64,000 nucleotides of DNA. Source: Streptosporangium brasiliense (GTDB taxonomy: Bacteria; Actinomycetota; Actinomycetes; Streptosporangiales; Streptosporangiaceae). The stretch's first letter is position 1; each line of letters begins with the position of its first letter. Where the stretch lies: NCBI RefSeq assembly GCF_030811595.1, contig NZ_JAUSRB010000002.1, positions 2,170,001-2,234,000 of the forward strand, read 5' to 3'. A model generated the notes under the pieces. That model had not been told where the DNA came from. It did no database searches and worked only from the letters and a program-made list of their open reading frames with translations. A program made the position numbers and the translations under genes. Shown in pieces: positions 8,627 through 18,600 of this stretch.

Positions 8627-9463
8627 ATGGAGGAGCCGCCGGAGTACGGTCAGTGCCGGCCCGCGCCGGTGCTGCGCCGTTCCGTGTCCAGATACACCGG
8701 TTACCGCATAACCGGTCCGCCGGGGCTGCACCACGGCCTGCCGTCGGGGCACCTGACCCTCATCGTGTGCCTGTCCGGCACGCTCGACGTGGTCGCGATG
8801 CCCGACCGGGCCCGCCCGCCGGTCTCCTCCGTCTCGATGGTCGCCGGACTGCACGACGCCCCGGCCGTGATCTCTCATGACGGCCGGCAGTACGGTGTGC
8901 AGCTGGACCTGACCTGGCAGGGGGCCCGGACGCTGTTCGGCGTGCCCGCGGGGGAGCTCGTCGGCGACGTGGTCGACCTGGCGGCCCTGCTCGGCCGCCG
9001 CGCCGGAGAGCTGGCCGACCGGCTGGCCGGCGCGGCGGGCTGGCGGCAGCGGTTCGACGTGCTCGACCACGTCCTGGCCGGGCTCGCCGACGACCGTCGC
9101 GCCGAGCCCCCGGCGGAGGTGACCCGGGCCTGGCGGCGGCTGGCGGCGACGGGCGGGCGGTTGCCGGTCGGCGAGCTGGCCCGGGAGCTGGGGTGGAGCC
9201 GGCGGCACCTCGGTGAGCGGTTCCGCCGCGAGGTCGGCCTGTCCCCGAAGACGGCGGCCCGGGTGATCCGCTTCGAGCGGGCCTGCCGGCGGATGCGGTC
9301 CGCGGCCCGCCCGCCGCTGGCCGAGGTGGCCGCCGAATGCGGCTACTTCGACCAGGCCCACCTGGCCCGGGAGTTCCGCGCCCTGGCCGGCACCACCGCG
9401 ACCGGATGGCTGGCGGAGTTCCCATCCGTCCAAGACCAGGGGGGCGGCCCGGCTCCAGGATGA
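8627..9463 (+). CDS. AraC-family transcriptional regulator
   Basis: This 278-residue protein has an N-terminal cupin-like sensing region (about residues 1-140) and a C-terminal double helix-turn-helix of AraC type. The first HTH includes LPVGELARELGWSRRHLGER. The second includes LAEVAAECGYFDQAHLAREF and the usual F-R-x-L-x-G-T-T-P-like end. Such proteins respond to a small molecule and usually control an adjacent gene. Candidates are the VOC protein gene that follows after 4 bp and the divergent amidohydrolase gene. Confidence 0.92.
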   Translation: MEEPPEYGQCRPAPVLRRSVSRYTGYRITGPPGLHHGLPSGHLTLIVCLSGTLDVVAMPDRARPPVSSVSMVAGLHDAPAVISHDGRQYGVQLDLTWQGARTLFGVPAGELVGDVVDLAALLGRRAGELADRLAGAAGWRQRFDVLDHVLAGLADDRRAEPPAEVTRAWRRLAATGGRLPVGELARELGWSRRHLGERFRREVGLSPKTAARVIRFERACRRMRSAARPPLAEVAAECGYFDQAHLAREFRALAGTTATGWLAEFPSVQDQGGGPAPG

Positions 9464-9467
9464 GTCC

Positions 9468-9884
9468 ATGACACAGACCAACAGCGCCGGCGCCCACGCG
9501 GCCACCGGCACCCCCTCGGTGTGGACCTGCCTGACCTATCGCGACGTGCGGGCCGCGTCCGCCTTCCTCGTCGAGGCGTTCGGCTTCGTCGAGCGGGCCA
9601 GCTACGGCGACAGCGAGACCGTGCGCCACGCCGAGCTCGTCTGGCCGGCCGGGAACGGCGGGGTCATGCTCGGACCGGCCGGAGCCGGCAACGAGTGCGG
9701 TCAGCCGGTGGGCACCGGCTCGACCTACGTGGTGGTCGACGAGCTCGACGCCCTGTTCGCCCGGGCCACCGCAGCCGGTGCGCGGGTAGTGCGGGGCATC
9801 AGGGACGAGGATTACGGCGGCCGCGGCTTCACCGTGCGCGACCCCGAGGGCGCCCTGTGGAGCTTCGGCACCTATCAGGGCTGA
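9468..9884 (+). CDS. VOC (glyoxalase/bleomycin-resistance fold) protein
   Basis: This 138-residue protein is a single VOC-fold unit: paired beta-alpha-beta-beta-beta modules with DVRAASAFLVEAFGF at the first helix and FTVRDPEGALWSFGTY at the end. VOC proteins are metal-dependent lyases, dioxygenases or ligand-sequestering resistance proteins. The end resembles the metal-binding D-P-x-G-x-x-W/F strand, but a full ligand set cannot be assigned. It follows the AraC gene after only 4 bp, so the two are probably co-transcribed. Confidence 0.88.
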   Translation: MTQTNSAGAHAATGTPSVWTCLTYRDVRAASAFLVEAFGFVERASYGDSETVRHAELVWPAGNGGVMLGPAGAGNECGQPVGTGSTYVVVDELDALFARATAAGARVVRGIRDEDYGGRGFTVRDPEGALWSFGTYQG

Positions 9885-9932
9885 CCCCCGTGCCCGGGTC
9901 CTGAGCCCGCCGTCCGGGCGGCGGAGCGGAGA

Positions 9933-9959
9933 CGCCCCGGCCCGATCACGGCCGGGGCG
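9933..9959. terminator. GC-rich hairpin between convergent genes
   Basis: CGCCCCGGCC (9933-9942) pairs with GGCCGGGGCG (9950-9959) around a 7-base loop. It lies between the stop of the VOC gene and the end of the convergent serine hydrolase gene, overlapping the latter's last codons. There is no T-tract, as is common in high-GC actinomycetes. Confidence 0.65.
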
Positions 9960-11442
9960 GGACGGCGGGCGGGACATCGGACGGCCGGCGGCCTGCTCTG
10001 ATCAGGTGGAAGCCGCGCGCCGCGATCACCACGGCGCCCGCCAGGGCGGCCGTCCCGAGCCAGACGTAGAGGGGCAGCCACAGGTAGGTGATCTGCTCCA
10101 TGGTGCCGGCCCGGTTGTAGAGGAAGCCGAAGATCGAGGCGAGCGAGGCGAAGATCACCAAGGGGAGAGCGTACGGCGACAGCCGCAGGACGGTCCGCCA
10201 CAGGGGGTGCCCCGCCCTCCGCCGGGCCCAGCGCTGTGAGCGGAGGGCGCCGCGCGCGCCGAGCGCGAGGGCGAGGATCGTGAGGCCCGCGAGAACGAGG
10301 TCGGCGGTCATGGTGAAGGGCGCGGTGGGTTCCGGGGTCCTGCCCTGGGCCAGGTCCACCAGGCCCCGCGCGATGAGCACGCTGTCGTCGTCGGGGCTCA
10401 TCCCGGTGTTGGCGACGACGGCGACGCCGTAGCCTTCGTCGGGGACCAGGATCTGCACGGAGTTGTGGGTGAGCAGCCAGCCGGTGTGCTGGACCCACGT
10501 GGAGCCGTGCTCAGGACCGCCGCGCCGCCAGCCCATCCCGTAGGTGCCCCCCTTGGGAGGGGTCCACATGGTCTCGATGCTCCGGTCGGAGACGACCTGT
10601 CGGCCGTCGGCGGTCCGCCCCCCGCTGTTCTGTGTGATCAGCCAGCGGGACAGGTCGGTGGCCGTGGTGACGACGCCGTGGCCCCCGTTGGTGAACCAGC
10701 GGGGATGGGCGCGCGGGATCACCTGGCCGTAGGCGCGGATGTATCCCCTGGCGGCGCCCGGCATCTCCGCGGTGCTGTCGACGGTGGTGGTGTCCGCCAT
10801 GCCGATCGGCCCGAACACCTCGGCGGACATGTATTCGGCGAACGGGACCCCGGCCACGACCTCGACCAGCCGCGCCGCGACGAAGTAGTTGGGGTTGTGG
10901 TAGCTCATCCTGGTCCCCGGTGCGGTGGCCAGCTCCGCGCCGCGCATCCGGGCGACGGCGCCGGTCAGCGTGTCCGGCTGCGGCAGGGTCAGGTCGGGGA
11001 AGGCGGAGTCGGCCATGCCGGAGGTCTGGTTCAGCAGCTGCCGTACGGTGATCCTGGCGGCCCGCGGGTCGGCCAGCCGGAACTCGGGCAGATACCGGCG
11101 GACCGGCGCGTCCAGGTCCACCCTGCCCGCCTCGACCAGTCGCATGACGGCCAGGGCGGTGAAGGACTTGGAGAGCGAGGCCACCGGCATCGGCGTCCGC
11201 GCCGTGACGGCCCTGCCGTCCGCGCCGTGCCCGTAACCGGCGGCACGTACGACCTGGTCGCCCCTGGTGACCGCGACCATGGCACCGGGGAGGCCGGTCC
11301 GCCGCAGATAGTCGTTCACATAACGGTCGACGGCAGCCGCGTCGAGGGCGCCGCCGGGCGGGGCGGCGGCCGCGGCGGGGGTCAGGGCCGCCGGTATCAG
11401 GACCGCGGCCACCAGTCCGGCACATGCCACCAGCTTCTTCAC
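9946..11442 (-). CDS. Serine hydrolase, beta-lactamase/PBP4 class C fold, with C-terminal membrane domain
   Basis: This 498-residue protein starts with a cleavable-type signal peptide (KKLVACAGLVAAVLIPAA, then A-A-A-A-P). The beta-lactamase-like domain follows: SLSK is the S-x-x-K catalytic pair, SYHN supplies Y-x-N, and HTGWLLTHN sits near the third motif. After residue 370, about four membrane segments follow (LVLAGLTILALALG and others). GTG 11442 is preferred to longer starts because GGAG lies 8 bases upstream and the signal peptide then sits at the very N-terminus. The family includes D-Ala carboxypeptidase-like and esterase members. The extracytoplasmic domain probably acts on the cell surface. 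Confidence 0.88.
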   Translation of the reverse strand: MKKLVACAGLVAAVLIPAALTPAAAAAPPGGALDAAAVDRYVNDYLRRTGLPGAMVAVTRGDQVVRAAGYGHGADGRAVTARTPMPVASLSKSFTALAVMRLVEAGRVDLDAPVRRYLPEFRLADPRAARITVRQLLNQTSGMADSAFPDLTLPQPDTLTGAVARMRGAELATAPGTRMSYHNPNYFVAARLVEVVAGVPFAEYMSAEVFGPIGMADTTTVDSTAEMPGAARGYIRAYGQVIPRAHPRWFTNGGHGVVTTATDLSRWLITQNSGGRTADGRQVVSDRSIETMWTPPKGGTYGMGWRRGGPEHGSTWVQHTGWLLTHNSVQILVPDEGYGVAVVANTGMSPDDDSVLIARGLVDLAQGRTPEPTAPFTMTADLVLAGLTILALALGARGALRSQRWARRRAGHPLWRTVLRLSPYALPLVIFASLASIFGFLYNRAGTMEQITYLWLPLYVWLGTAALAGAVVIAARGFHLIRAGRRPSDVPPAVPPRP

Positions 11443-11523
11443 GATGCACTCCGTCACTGCTCTGTATGGGACTCCGAGGACCATAAGGAGCAGGGGAGGG
11501 CGGCCGTATCGCACGATCGGCGC

Positions 11524-11555
11524 CGCCCACCCCTGACTTTCGTCAGGGGTGGGCG
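11524..11555 (-). terminator. Strong 14-bp hairpin
   Basis: CGCCCACCCCTGAC (11524-11537) pairs perfectly with GTCAGGGGTGGGCG (11542-11555) around the tetraloop TTTC. It lies about 140 bp beyond the PhoX-family gene stop and upstream of the serine hydrolase start, so it probably ends the PhoX transcript. There is no long T-tract. Confidence 0.75.
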
Positions 11556-11697
11556 CGAGGGGGCGGCCGGCCGTGACCGTCATCCGGGGGCGCGGCGCCC
11601 CGCGGTCATGCGGTGGCTTCCGCGTCAGCGACGGCGCCCGCGGTCACGTGAAGGTGACCCGGCGGTCATGCGGTGGCGCCCCGCGGTCATGCGGCCG

Positions 11698-13122
11698 TCA
11701 GCCGTGCTGGCCTCCGTCGCCGTTGCCGGGCCGGCCCCAGGGGCCGGTGATCGCGAACACGTAGCCGGGGGACTGGATGTTGGCGAACAGGATCCTCCCG
11801 TCCGCGCTGAAGGTCGGGCCGGTGAACTCGCTGTCGTTGAGCTCGTTGCGGGCCATCGGGTAGGCCTTCCCCTGCTTGGTGACGCCGACCAGGTGCGAGA
11901 GGCCCTCGCCGTCCTCGGCCAGGATGATCCCGCCGTACGGGGAGACCGTGATGTTGTCCGGGCCGTCGTAGTCGGTGTCCTGCTCGGGGTCCGGGTTGAC
12001 CCCGAAGATGGTCCTGAGGGTGACCGTCTCCGACCTGGGGTCGTAGAACCACACCTGCCCGTCGTGCTCGTTGACGCTGCCGTCGTCGGTGCGGGCGTAG
12101 CTGGAGACGAAGTAGGCGCCGCCGTCGGCCCACCAGGCGCCCTCAAGCTTGCGGCTCCGGGTGACCTGGCCGTCGGCGAACTGCTTGCGCACCGAGACCG
12201 TCGCGGCGTCGCGGTCCGGCACGTCGATCCACTCCACCCTGTAGCGGGTGCCCGGCTGGGTGGCCTCGGACAGGTCGGCGATGTGCCTGCTCCCCTTGAA
12301 GCAGCTCATGGCCTGCAGGGTGCCGGCGGTGTCGCCGCCCTCACCGAGCGCGAGCGCCCGGAGCGCGCCCTTGCCGCCCCGGAAGTGCCTGGGCGGGGTC
12401 CAGCGGAAGTACAGGCCGTTCGGCCCGCCCGCGTCCTCGGTCTCGTAGATCGCGGAGGTGTGCGGGTCGACCGCGACGGCCTCGTGCGAGAACCTGCCCA
12501 GGAACTTCAGCGGGACCGGGTCGAGGTTGGCGTCGCGGTCGAACGGGTCCACCTCGAAGACGTACCCGTGGTTCTTCTGGAAGACCCCGCCGGCGCGCTG
12601 CTCGGTCTCCTCGCACGTCAGCCAGGTGCTCCAGGGGGTGATGCCGCCCGCGCAGTTGTTGTGCGTGCCGGCCACGCTGACGTACTCGCGGATCCGGTTC
12701 CCCTGGCCGTCGACCTCGATGTTGGTGGTGCCACCGCGTGCGCCGGGGTCGTAGGTCAGGCCCGGCAGGGCCGGCACGGGGTAGGGCTCGTTCCCGCCGA
12801 TCTCGTGGTTGTTGACCAGGACGGAGCCGTTGCGTCCCCGGAAGAACCCGGTGCCGTCGGCGTCGCTCGGAGTCGGCTCGCCCGTCTCCAGGAGCGTCTT
12901 GCCGGCCTGGGCGACGATCTTGTAGGAGAAGCCGCGCGGCAGTGCGAGCAGGCCGGCCGGGTCGGCGACGACGGGGCCGTAGCCCACCGCCTTGAGGCCG
13001 GCCTGGGCGGTCTGGGCGGCGGCGGGGCCGGCGATGGCGTCGACGCTGCCGATGATGGCGATGCCCAGGCCACCCGCGGCCCCGGAACGTAGCAGGTCGC
13101 GGCGCGAGATCGGGGGAGTCAT
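11698..13122 (-). CDS. PhoX-family (DUF839) Tat-exported phosphatase-like protein
   Basis: This 474-residue protein begins with a twin-arginine signal (SRRDLLRSGAAGGLGIAIIG), so it should be exported folded. The body shows PhoX/DUF839 features: NHEIGGN, THNNCAGGITPWSTWLTCEE, an FSHEAVAVDP segment, DGPDNITVSPYGG near the C-terminus and repeated beta-propeller-like strands. PhoX alkaline phosphatases bind Ca and Fe, and the conserved Cys in NCAGG and the E-E pair fit that. ATG 13122 is chosen because it puts the RR motif next to the N-terminus. An ATG 21 bases upstream has no ribosome site. No PHO box was identified. Confidence 0.88.
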   Translation of the reverse strand: MTPPISRRDLLRSGAAGGLGIAIIGSVDAIAGPAAAQTAQAGLKAVGYGPVVADPAGLLALPRGFSYKIVAQAGKTLLETGEPTPSDADGTGFFRGRNGSVLVNNHEIGGNEPYPVPALPGLTYDPGARGGTTNIEVDGQGNRIREYVSVAGTHNNCAGGITPWSTWLTCEETEQRAGGVFQKNHGYVFEVDPFDRDANLDPVPLKFLGRFSHEAVAVDPHTSAIYETEDAGGPNGLYFRWTPPRHFRGGKGALRALALGEGGDTAGTLQAMSCFKGSRHIADLSEATQPGTRYRVEWIDVPDRDAATVSVRKQFADGQVTRSRKLEGAWWADGGAYFVSSYARTDDGSVNEHDGQVWFYDPRSETVTLRTIFGVNPDPEQDTDYDGPDNITVSPYGGIILAEDGEGLSHLVGVTKQGKAYPMARNELNDSEFTGPTFSADGRILFANIQSPGYVFAITGPWGRPGNGDGGQHG

Positions 13123-13143
13123 AGAAGTACCTTTTTCATCCAT

Positions 13144-13610
13144 TTTGGTAGGTATGACGGGACTCAAGTCCCCCAGGCTGAACGCTTCTTTCCCCGATGC
13201 GGTCACCGTGGTGAACGGACGGCGAACGATCGGCCGCGGCGTCGGACGGCGCCCCGTGGGCCATCGGTCCGGCGCACGGCGGGCTCCCCGCTCCGGCGGC
13301 GGTGGGCTCCCCGCGCCGCGGCGACCTCCGTCGACCTTGACCGCGGCCAGGGAGACCTCCGTCGACCTTGACCGCGGCCGGGGCGATACGCGGGGACCCG
13401 GCTCCTGACACCCTTCTCGGCGCGCCGGGAGAAAACGATGTTTTCGTGATCATAAAGAGACCGGGGGCGGGTGAGGCGTGGGGTGCGGACCCGGCTTGAC
13501 CGGATTCTCCGTGACGTTCTTGATACGGGCGGCGTTAACGCGAATTCGGTGAGTTATCAGGCTCGGGCATTGCCTCTCATATCAGGTCATATCGCGCCTG
13601 TGAACATTGG
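13144..13610. other. Intergenic stretch with a 26-bp direct repeat, no supported gene
   Basis: This gap separates the PhoX gene start from the regulator gene stop. It holds two exact copies of a 26-bp segment (13323-13348 and 13354-13379) and an AT-richer stretch near 13440 that may be promoter DNA for a leftward gene. No reading frame here has a ribosome site or codon bias to support it. Confidence 0.6.
13323..13379. repeat. 26-bp direct repeat, two exact copies with period 31
   Basis: The segment starting GACCTCCGTCGACC and ending CGCGGCC occurs at 13323-13348 and again at 13354-13379. Five bases (AGGGA) separate the copies. Its function is unknown. Confidence 0.9.
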
Positions 13611-15428
13611 TCAGGCCCGCGGGTCGAGGGCGAACAGCCGGACCAGCTCGTCGAGGCGGTAGTGGAACTGCCCGGCCTGGCCGTTGTCGACCACCGAGGC
13701 GGAGCGGGTCTCGACCAGGGCGCCGAGGTGCCGCCCGGCGGAGTCGTGGTCCAGGCCGCAGACGGCGGCGACGGTGCCGATCGTGAAGTCGACGGGCCCC
13801 AGCCGGGCCAGCCGGGCCAGCGTCTGCTGGACCTCCTCGTTCATCCGCGAGTAGCTGTGCCGCAGGCCGTCCCGTACGGTCAGGTCCGCGATGCTCAGCT
13901 CGTCCAGGCGGCCACGCTCGTCACGGAGCAGGGCGGCGAGGGCGGCGAGCGGCCAGCGCGGGCGGGCGGCGAGCCGGGCGCCGCAGATGCGCACCGCCAG
14001 GGGCAGCCCGCCGCACAGCCGGACCAGCTCGGCCGCGGCGTCAGGCTCGGCGATGACCCGTTCGTGCCCGGCGACGGCCGCCAGGAGCTGGATGGCGTGG
14101 TCGGTGTCGAACCCGTCGAGATCCACGAACTTGGCGCCGCTGACGCCCACCAGCCGGGACCGGCTGGTGACCAGGACCGAGCACGCCGAGGAGGCGGGGA
14201 GCAGCGGCCTCACCTGCGCCTCTCCCACGGCGTCGTCCAGCACGACCAGGATGCGGCGGCCGTTCATGAGGCTGCGGTACAGGGCCATGCGCTCGGCCAG
14301 GTCGTCCGGGACGGCGGCCTTGCCGACCCCGAGCGCCCGCAGGAACCGTCCGAGCACGCGGGCCGGGGACTCGGGAGCGTTCCCGGTGCCGCGCAGGTCG
14401 GCGTAGAGCTGGCCGTCCATGTACATCGGCGCCAGCCGGTGCGCGACGTGCACGGCCAGGGTGGTCTTGCCGGCCCCGGCCGGGCCGGTGACGCCCGCGA
14501 TCAGCGGGGCCGGCCACGCCGGGTCGTTCAGCAGCCCACCCAGGTGGTCGAGGAGCACGGCGATCGCCTTGTCGCGCCCCAGGAAGTCGGCGGTGTCGGC
14601 GGGGACCTGGTGAGGCACGATCGTGCGTCCCCATCCCGCGCCGTGGACCCGTTCGAACCCGCCGAGCGGGTCCTGGTCGAGCACGGTGAGGTAGGCGCGC
14701 TGGGCATCCGCGCTGGGCGCGACGCCCAGCTCGTCGGCGAGCCGGGATCTCAGCCGCTCGTACTCCATGAGCGCCTCGGCGGGGCGGCCGCAGGCGGCGT
14801 ACAGCTCGATCAGGCGCGTGTGCAGCGGCTCGTCGAACGGCCGGGCCCGGGCCAGGGCGCGGGTCCTGGGCAGCAGCAGCTCGGGGGCCTGCACCGAGAT
14901 GGCGAGCGCGGCCAGCCGCTGCAGGCACATGGCGTGGTCGTCGTCCAGGGCCCGTACCGCGGGGTCCTCCCGCACCCCGTCGGGGGCGCCGTCCAGCACG
15001 GAGCCGTACCACTGTTCGAGCGCGCCCATCAGGGAGGACAGGCGCTGGTGGGGATCGAGGCCGGCGGTGTCGGAGTCGGCGGCCAGCGCGGCGCGGAACC
15101 GAGCGGCGTCGATGAACCGGGGCGGCAGCCGCAGCCGGTAGCCGCTGTCGACGTGCTCGATGGAGGCGACCGCGCCGGCCTTGTCGCGCAGCCAGGAGCG
15201 CAGCCGCGACACGGCGGTGCGCAGGGCGATCGTGCTGCCCGAGCCGTGGCCCCACACCTGCTCCAGCAGCCGTCTCTCGGCGACGACCTCGCCGTTGTGC
15301 AGCAGCAGCACGGCCAGCAGCATGCGGGGATGCCGCGCCGGCAGCGCCACCGTGATCCCGTCCCGGCAGACCCGGAACGGTCCGAGAATCTGGAAGTCGT
15401 AGGTGGGAACAGCCCTGTCGACGATCAT
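13611..15428 (-). CDS. SARP/AfsR-type transcriptional regulator (OmpR-like HTH, BTAD, NB-ARC)
   Basis: This 605-residue protein has three regions. An N-terminal OmpR-type winged helix includes ILGPFRV and the SRLRSWLRDKAG helix. A bacterial transcriptional activation domain follows to about residue 255, with FDEPLHTRLIELYAACGRPA and DELGV. An NB-ARC ATPase has Walker A (GPAGAGKTTLA, near residue 316), RILVVLDD as Walker B and GGLPLAVRICG. It lacks the long TPR tail of full AfsR. ATG 15428 has GGAGGA 7 bases upstream and is preferred to a start 20 codons earlier. SARP proteins activate antibiotic clusters. It lies divergently next to the NRPS-PKS operon and is the obvious candidate activator. 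Confidence 0.92.
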   Translation of the reverse strand: MIVDRAVPTYDFQILGPFRVCRDGITVALPARHPRMLLAVLLLHNGEVVAERRLLEQVWGHGSGSTIALRTAVSRLRSWLRDKAGAVASIEHVDSGYRLRLPPRFIDAARFRAALAADSDTAGLDPHQRLSSLMGALEQWYGSVLDGAPDGVREDPAVRALDDDHAMCLQRLAALAISVQAPELLLPRTRALARARPFDEPLHTRLIELYAACGRPAEALMEYERLRSRLADELGVAPSADAQRAYLTVLDQDPLGGFERVHGAGWGRTIVPHQVPADTADFLGRDKAIAVLLDHLGGLLNDPAWPAPLIAGVTGPAGAGKTTLAVHVAHRLAPMYMDGQLYADLRGTGNAPESPARVLGRFLRALGVGKAAVPDDLAERMALYRSLMNGRRILVVLDDAVGEAQVRPLLPASSACSVLVTSRSRLVGVSGAKFVDLDGFDTDHAIQLLAAVAGHERVIAEPDAAAELVRLCGGLPLAVRICGARLAARPRWPLAALAALLRDERGRLDELSIADLTVRDGLRHSYSRMNEEVQQTLARLARLGPVDFTIGTVAAVCGLDHDSAGRHLGALVETRSASVVDNGQAGQFHYRLDELVRLFALDPRA

Positions 15429-15642
15429 GCCTGTTCCTCCGCCTGGGCCCCTCACGCTCCGTTGCGGAAGGACACCCCTAAGCCGCATTTACCTCGTTTG
15501 CGGACATAGCAATCTTACGGCTAATGATCGGCAATGTCCGGCCTTTAACGTTCCATGTGGCAGATGCCGCAAGTCGTACCTAACGGCGTAACACGGGGTA
15601 ACGGCGGATCTAGATGGTGAACAACATGCGGGAATTCCGGTA
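15429..15642. promoter_or_regulatory. Divergent promoter region of regulator and NRPS-PKS operon, with repeated TAACGGCG elements
   Basis: TAACGGCG occurs at 15581-15588 and 15599-15606, with the related TAACACGG between them at 15589-15596. Separately, CGGACAT (15501-15507) and ATGTCCG (15534-15540) form an inverted repeat. SARP activators bind short direct repeats close to the promoter of their target, so the first set is a candidate operator. The spacing of 8 and 10 bp is not the classic 11 bp, so this is tentative. Confidence 0.45.
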
Positions 15643-18600
15643 ATGCAACAGATGGTAGTCGGCCGATTCCTCGACGTCGTTAACAGCAATTCTGACCGCG
15701 TTGCGGTGTATTCGGTTGATGCTTCAATCACTTACGGTGAGCTCGCCGCCGCGGCCGGTGGGATCCAGCGCCTCGTCACCGAGGCCGGCGGCCGTCCGGG
15801 AGGGCGGGTCGGCCTCCTGACCGGTCACGACGCGACGGTCATCGCCGCCATCCTGGGGACCCTGCTCTCCGGCTGCGTCTACGTCCCGCTGGACCCCTCG
15901 TATCCGGTGCCGCGGCTGGCGTACATGGTCGACGACGCCGATGTGAGCGTGCTGGTCACCACCCGCAGGCACGAGGCGCTCGCCCGGACCCTCCTCGGCG
16001 AGCGGTCCTGCGCCGTGGTCCTCGTCGAGGACGCGACCCCGGCGGCGCCGGTGGCCCCCGAGACGGTCGAGCCGGACAGCGTGGCCTACCTGCGCTACAC
16101 CTCCGGATCCACTGGCGTGCCCAAGGGGGTGGCCCAGAGCCACCGGAACCTGGCGCACTGCGTCGGCAACCAGATCGAGAGCCTGTCGATCACCTCCGAG
16201 GACCGGCTCAGCCTGCTCGCCTCGGTCAGCTTCGACGCCTCCATCCCGGACATCTACCCCGCGCTGCTGAGCGGCGCGGCCGTGGTGCCGATCGACGTCC
16301 GCGCGCTCGGGCCGGGCGAGCTGGTGCGCCGCCTGGCCGACCTGGGCGTGACCGTCTACCACTCCACCCCGACGCTCTACCGCTACGTGCTCGACGCGCT
16401 GGGGCCGGCCGGCCGGCTGCCCTCGGTCCGCGCCGTGCTGCTCGGCGGCGAGCGGGTGACCGGCTCCGACGTGGCCGCCGGCCGGGGGCGTTTCGCCGAC
16501 CGCTGCCGGTTCGTCAACGGGTACGGGGCCACCGAGGCCACCTTCGTGGCCCACCACCGGATCTCCTTCGACCCCTCGGAGGCCGGGCCGGAGCCGGGTC
16601 CCCTGGTGCCGATCGGCCGTGCGCTGCCGGGCTACGAGGTGGTCCTGCTGGACGCCGACGGCGGCGAGGGCGAGATCGCCATCCGCAGCCCGTATCTGGC
16701 CCTGGGATATTGGCGGGACCCCGAGCGCACCGCCGCGCGATTCACCACCGACGGCGACGGCAGGCGGGTCTACCGCACCGGAGACCTGGGACGCGAGCTG
16801 CCCGACGGCACGCTGGTCTGCCTGGGCAGACTGGACCGGCAGATCAAGGTGCGCGGGTTCCGCGTCGAGCCGGCCGAGGTGGAGACGCACCTGGCCGGAC
16901 AGCCCGGAGTGGCCAGGGCCGTGGTCACGCTCGCCGGGGACCGGCTCGTCGCCCACGTACAGCCCGCCCCCGGCGCCGTGCTCGATCCGGCCGCGATGCG
17001 GCGGAGCGCCGCCGAGGTCCTCCCGGACTACCTGGTCCCCGCGGCGATCATGGTGCTCGACGCGCTGCCGCTCACCCCGACCGGCAAGGTGGACGCCCGG
17101 GCCCTGCCCGCTCCGGGCCCCGTCCGCGACGGCGAGCGGCCGGCCACCCCCGCCGAGGCCACCGTGCACGACGCCTGGTGCGAGGTGCTCGGCGTGGCGC
17201 GGATCGGCGTGACCGAGCCGTTCTTCGACGCCGGCGGCCACTCCCTGCTCCTGGGACGGCTCCAGCAGCGCCTGTCCGAGACGTTCGGGACTCCGGTGCC
17301 GATGGTGACGCTGTTCGAGCACACCACGGTGCGGGCCCAGGCCCGGGCCCTGTCCGCCCCGGCCGACACGCCGCCCCCGCCGCCGCCGGCCGCGGTCCCC
17401 TCCGCCGCCGACGGCTTCGACGACCTCGACGACCTCGACGGCCACATCGCGGTGGTCGGCCTGGCCTGCCGCTTCCCCGGCGCGCCCGACCCGGCCGCGT
17501 TCTGGTCCGTGCTGTCCGACGGAGTGGACGCCATCTGGGACTACCCGGAATCGGAGCTGCGCGAGCTGGGCGTCGGGGCGGGGCTGCTGGCCGACCCCGC
17601 GCACGTGAGGGCCGGCGGGAAGCTGGACGGGGTGGCGGACTTCGACGCGGAGTTCTTCGGGTTCACCGCCGAGGAGGCCGCCCGCACCGATCCGCAGCAC
17701 CGCCTGTTCCTGGAGACGGCCTGGGAGGCCCTGGAGGACGCGGGATACGACCCGGGCCGCTTCGACGGCCAGATCGGCGTGTACGCCTCCACCTCGGCCA
17801 ACCGCTACTTCCTGTTCCACCTGTTCGGCAACCCCGCCGCCGGCGCCCCGGACGACCCCGACGACTGGGAGGGGCGGCTCCTGCCCCACCAGCGCGCCGA
17901 CCACCTGCCCGGGCAGGTCGCCTACCGGCTCGGGCTGACCGGACCGGCGGTCGCGGTGCAGACCGCCTGCTCCAGCTCCCTGGTCGCGGTGTGCATGGCC
18001 GCCCAGAACCTCGCCGACCACCGCTGCGACCTCGCGCTCGCGGGCGGGGTCAGCGTCACCTGGCCCCGCTACCGGCACACCCCCGGCGGGATGGTCTCCC
18101 CGGACGGGCGGTGCCGCGCCTTCGACGCCGCGGCCAACGGCTCGGGATTCTCCAGCGGGAGCGGCGTGGTGGCGCTCAAGCGGCTCGCCGACGCCATGGC
18201 CGACGGCGACCACGTGTACGCCGTGATCCCCGGCTGGGCGGTCGGCAACGACGGCGCCGCCCGGGCCGGCTTCGCCGTACCGGGTCTGAGCGGCCAGGTG
18301 GCCGCGGTGACCGAGGCCCTCGGCGACGCGGGGATCTCCCCCGACGAGATCGGCATGGTGGAGGCGCACGGCAGCGGCACGCCGCTGGGCGACGCCATCG
18401 AGGTGGAGGCGCTGACCCGTGCCTTCCGGGCGGCCGGCGCGCGGGACACCGGTCACTGCGCGCTGGGCGCGGTCAAGACCAACATCGGCCACACCGACGC
18501 CGCCTCCGGGATCGCGGGGTTCATCAAGGCGGTCCTGTCGGTACGGCACGGGCAGATCCCCGGCAACCTGCACCTCGACTCCCCCAACCCGCAGCTCGAC

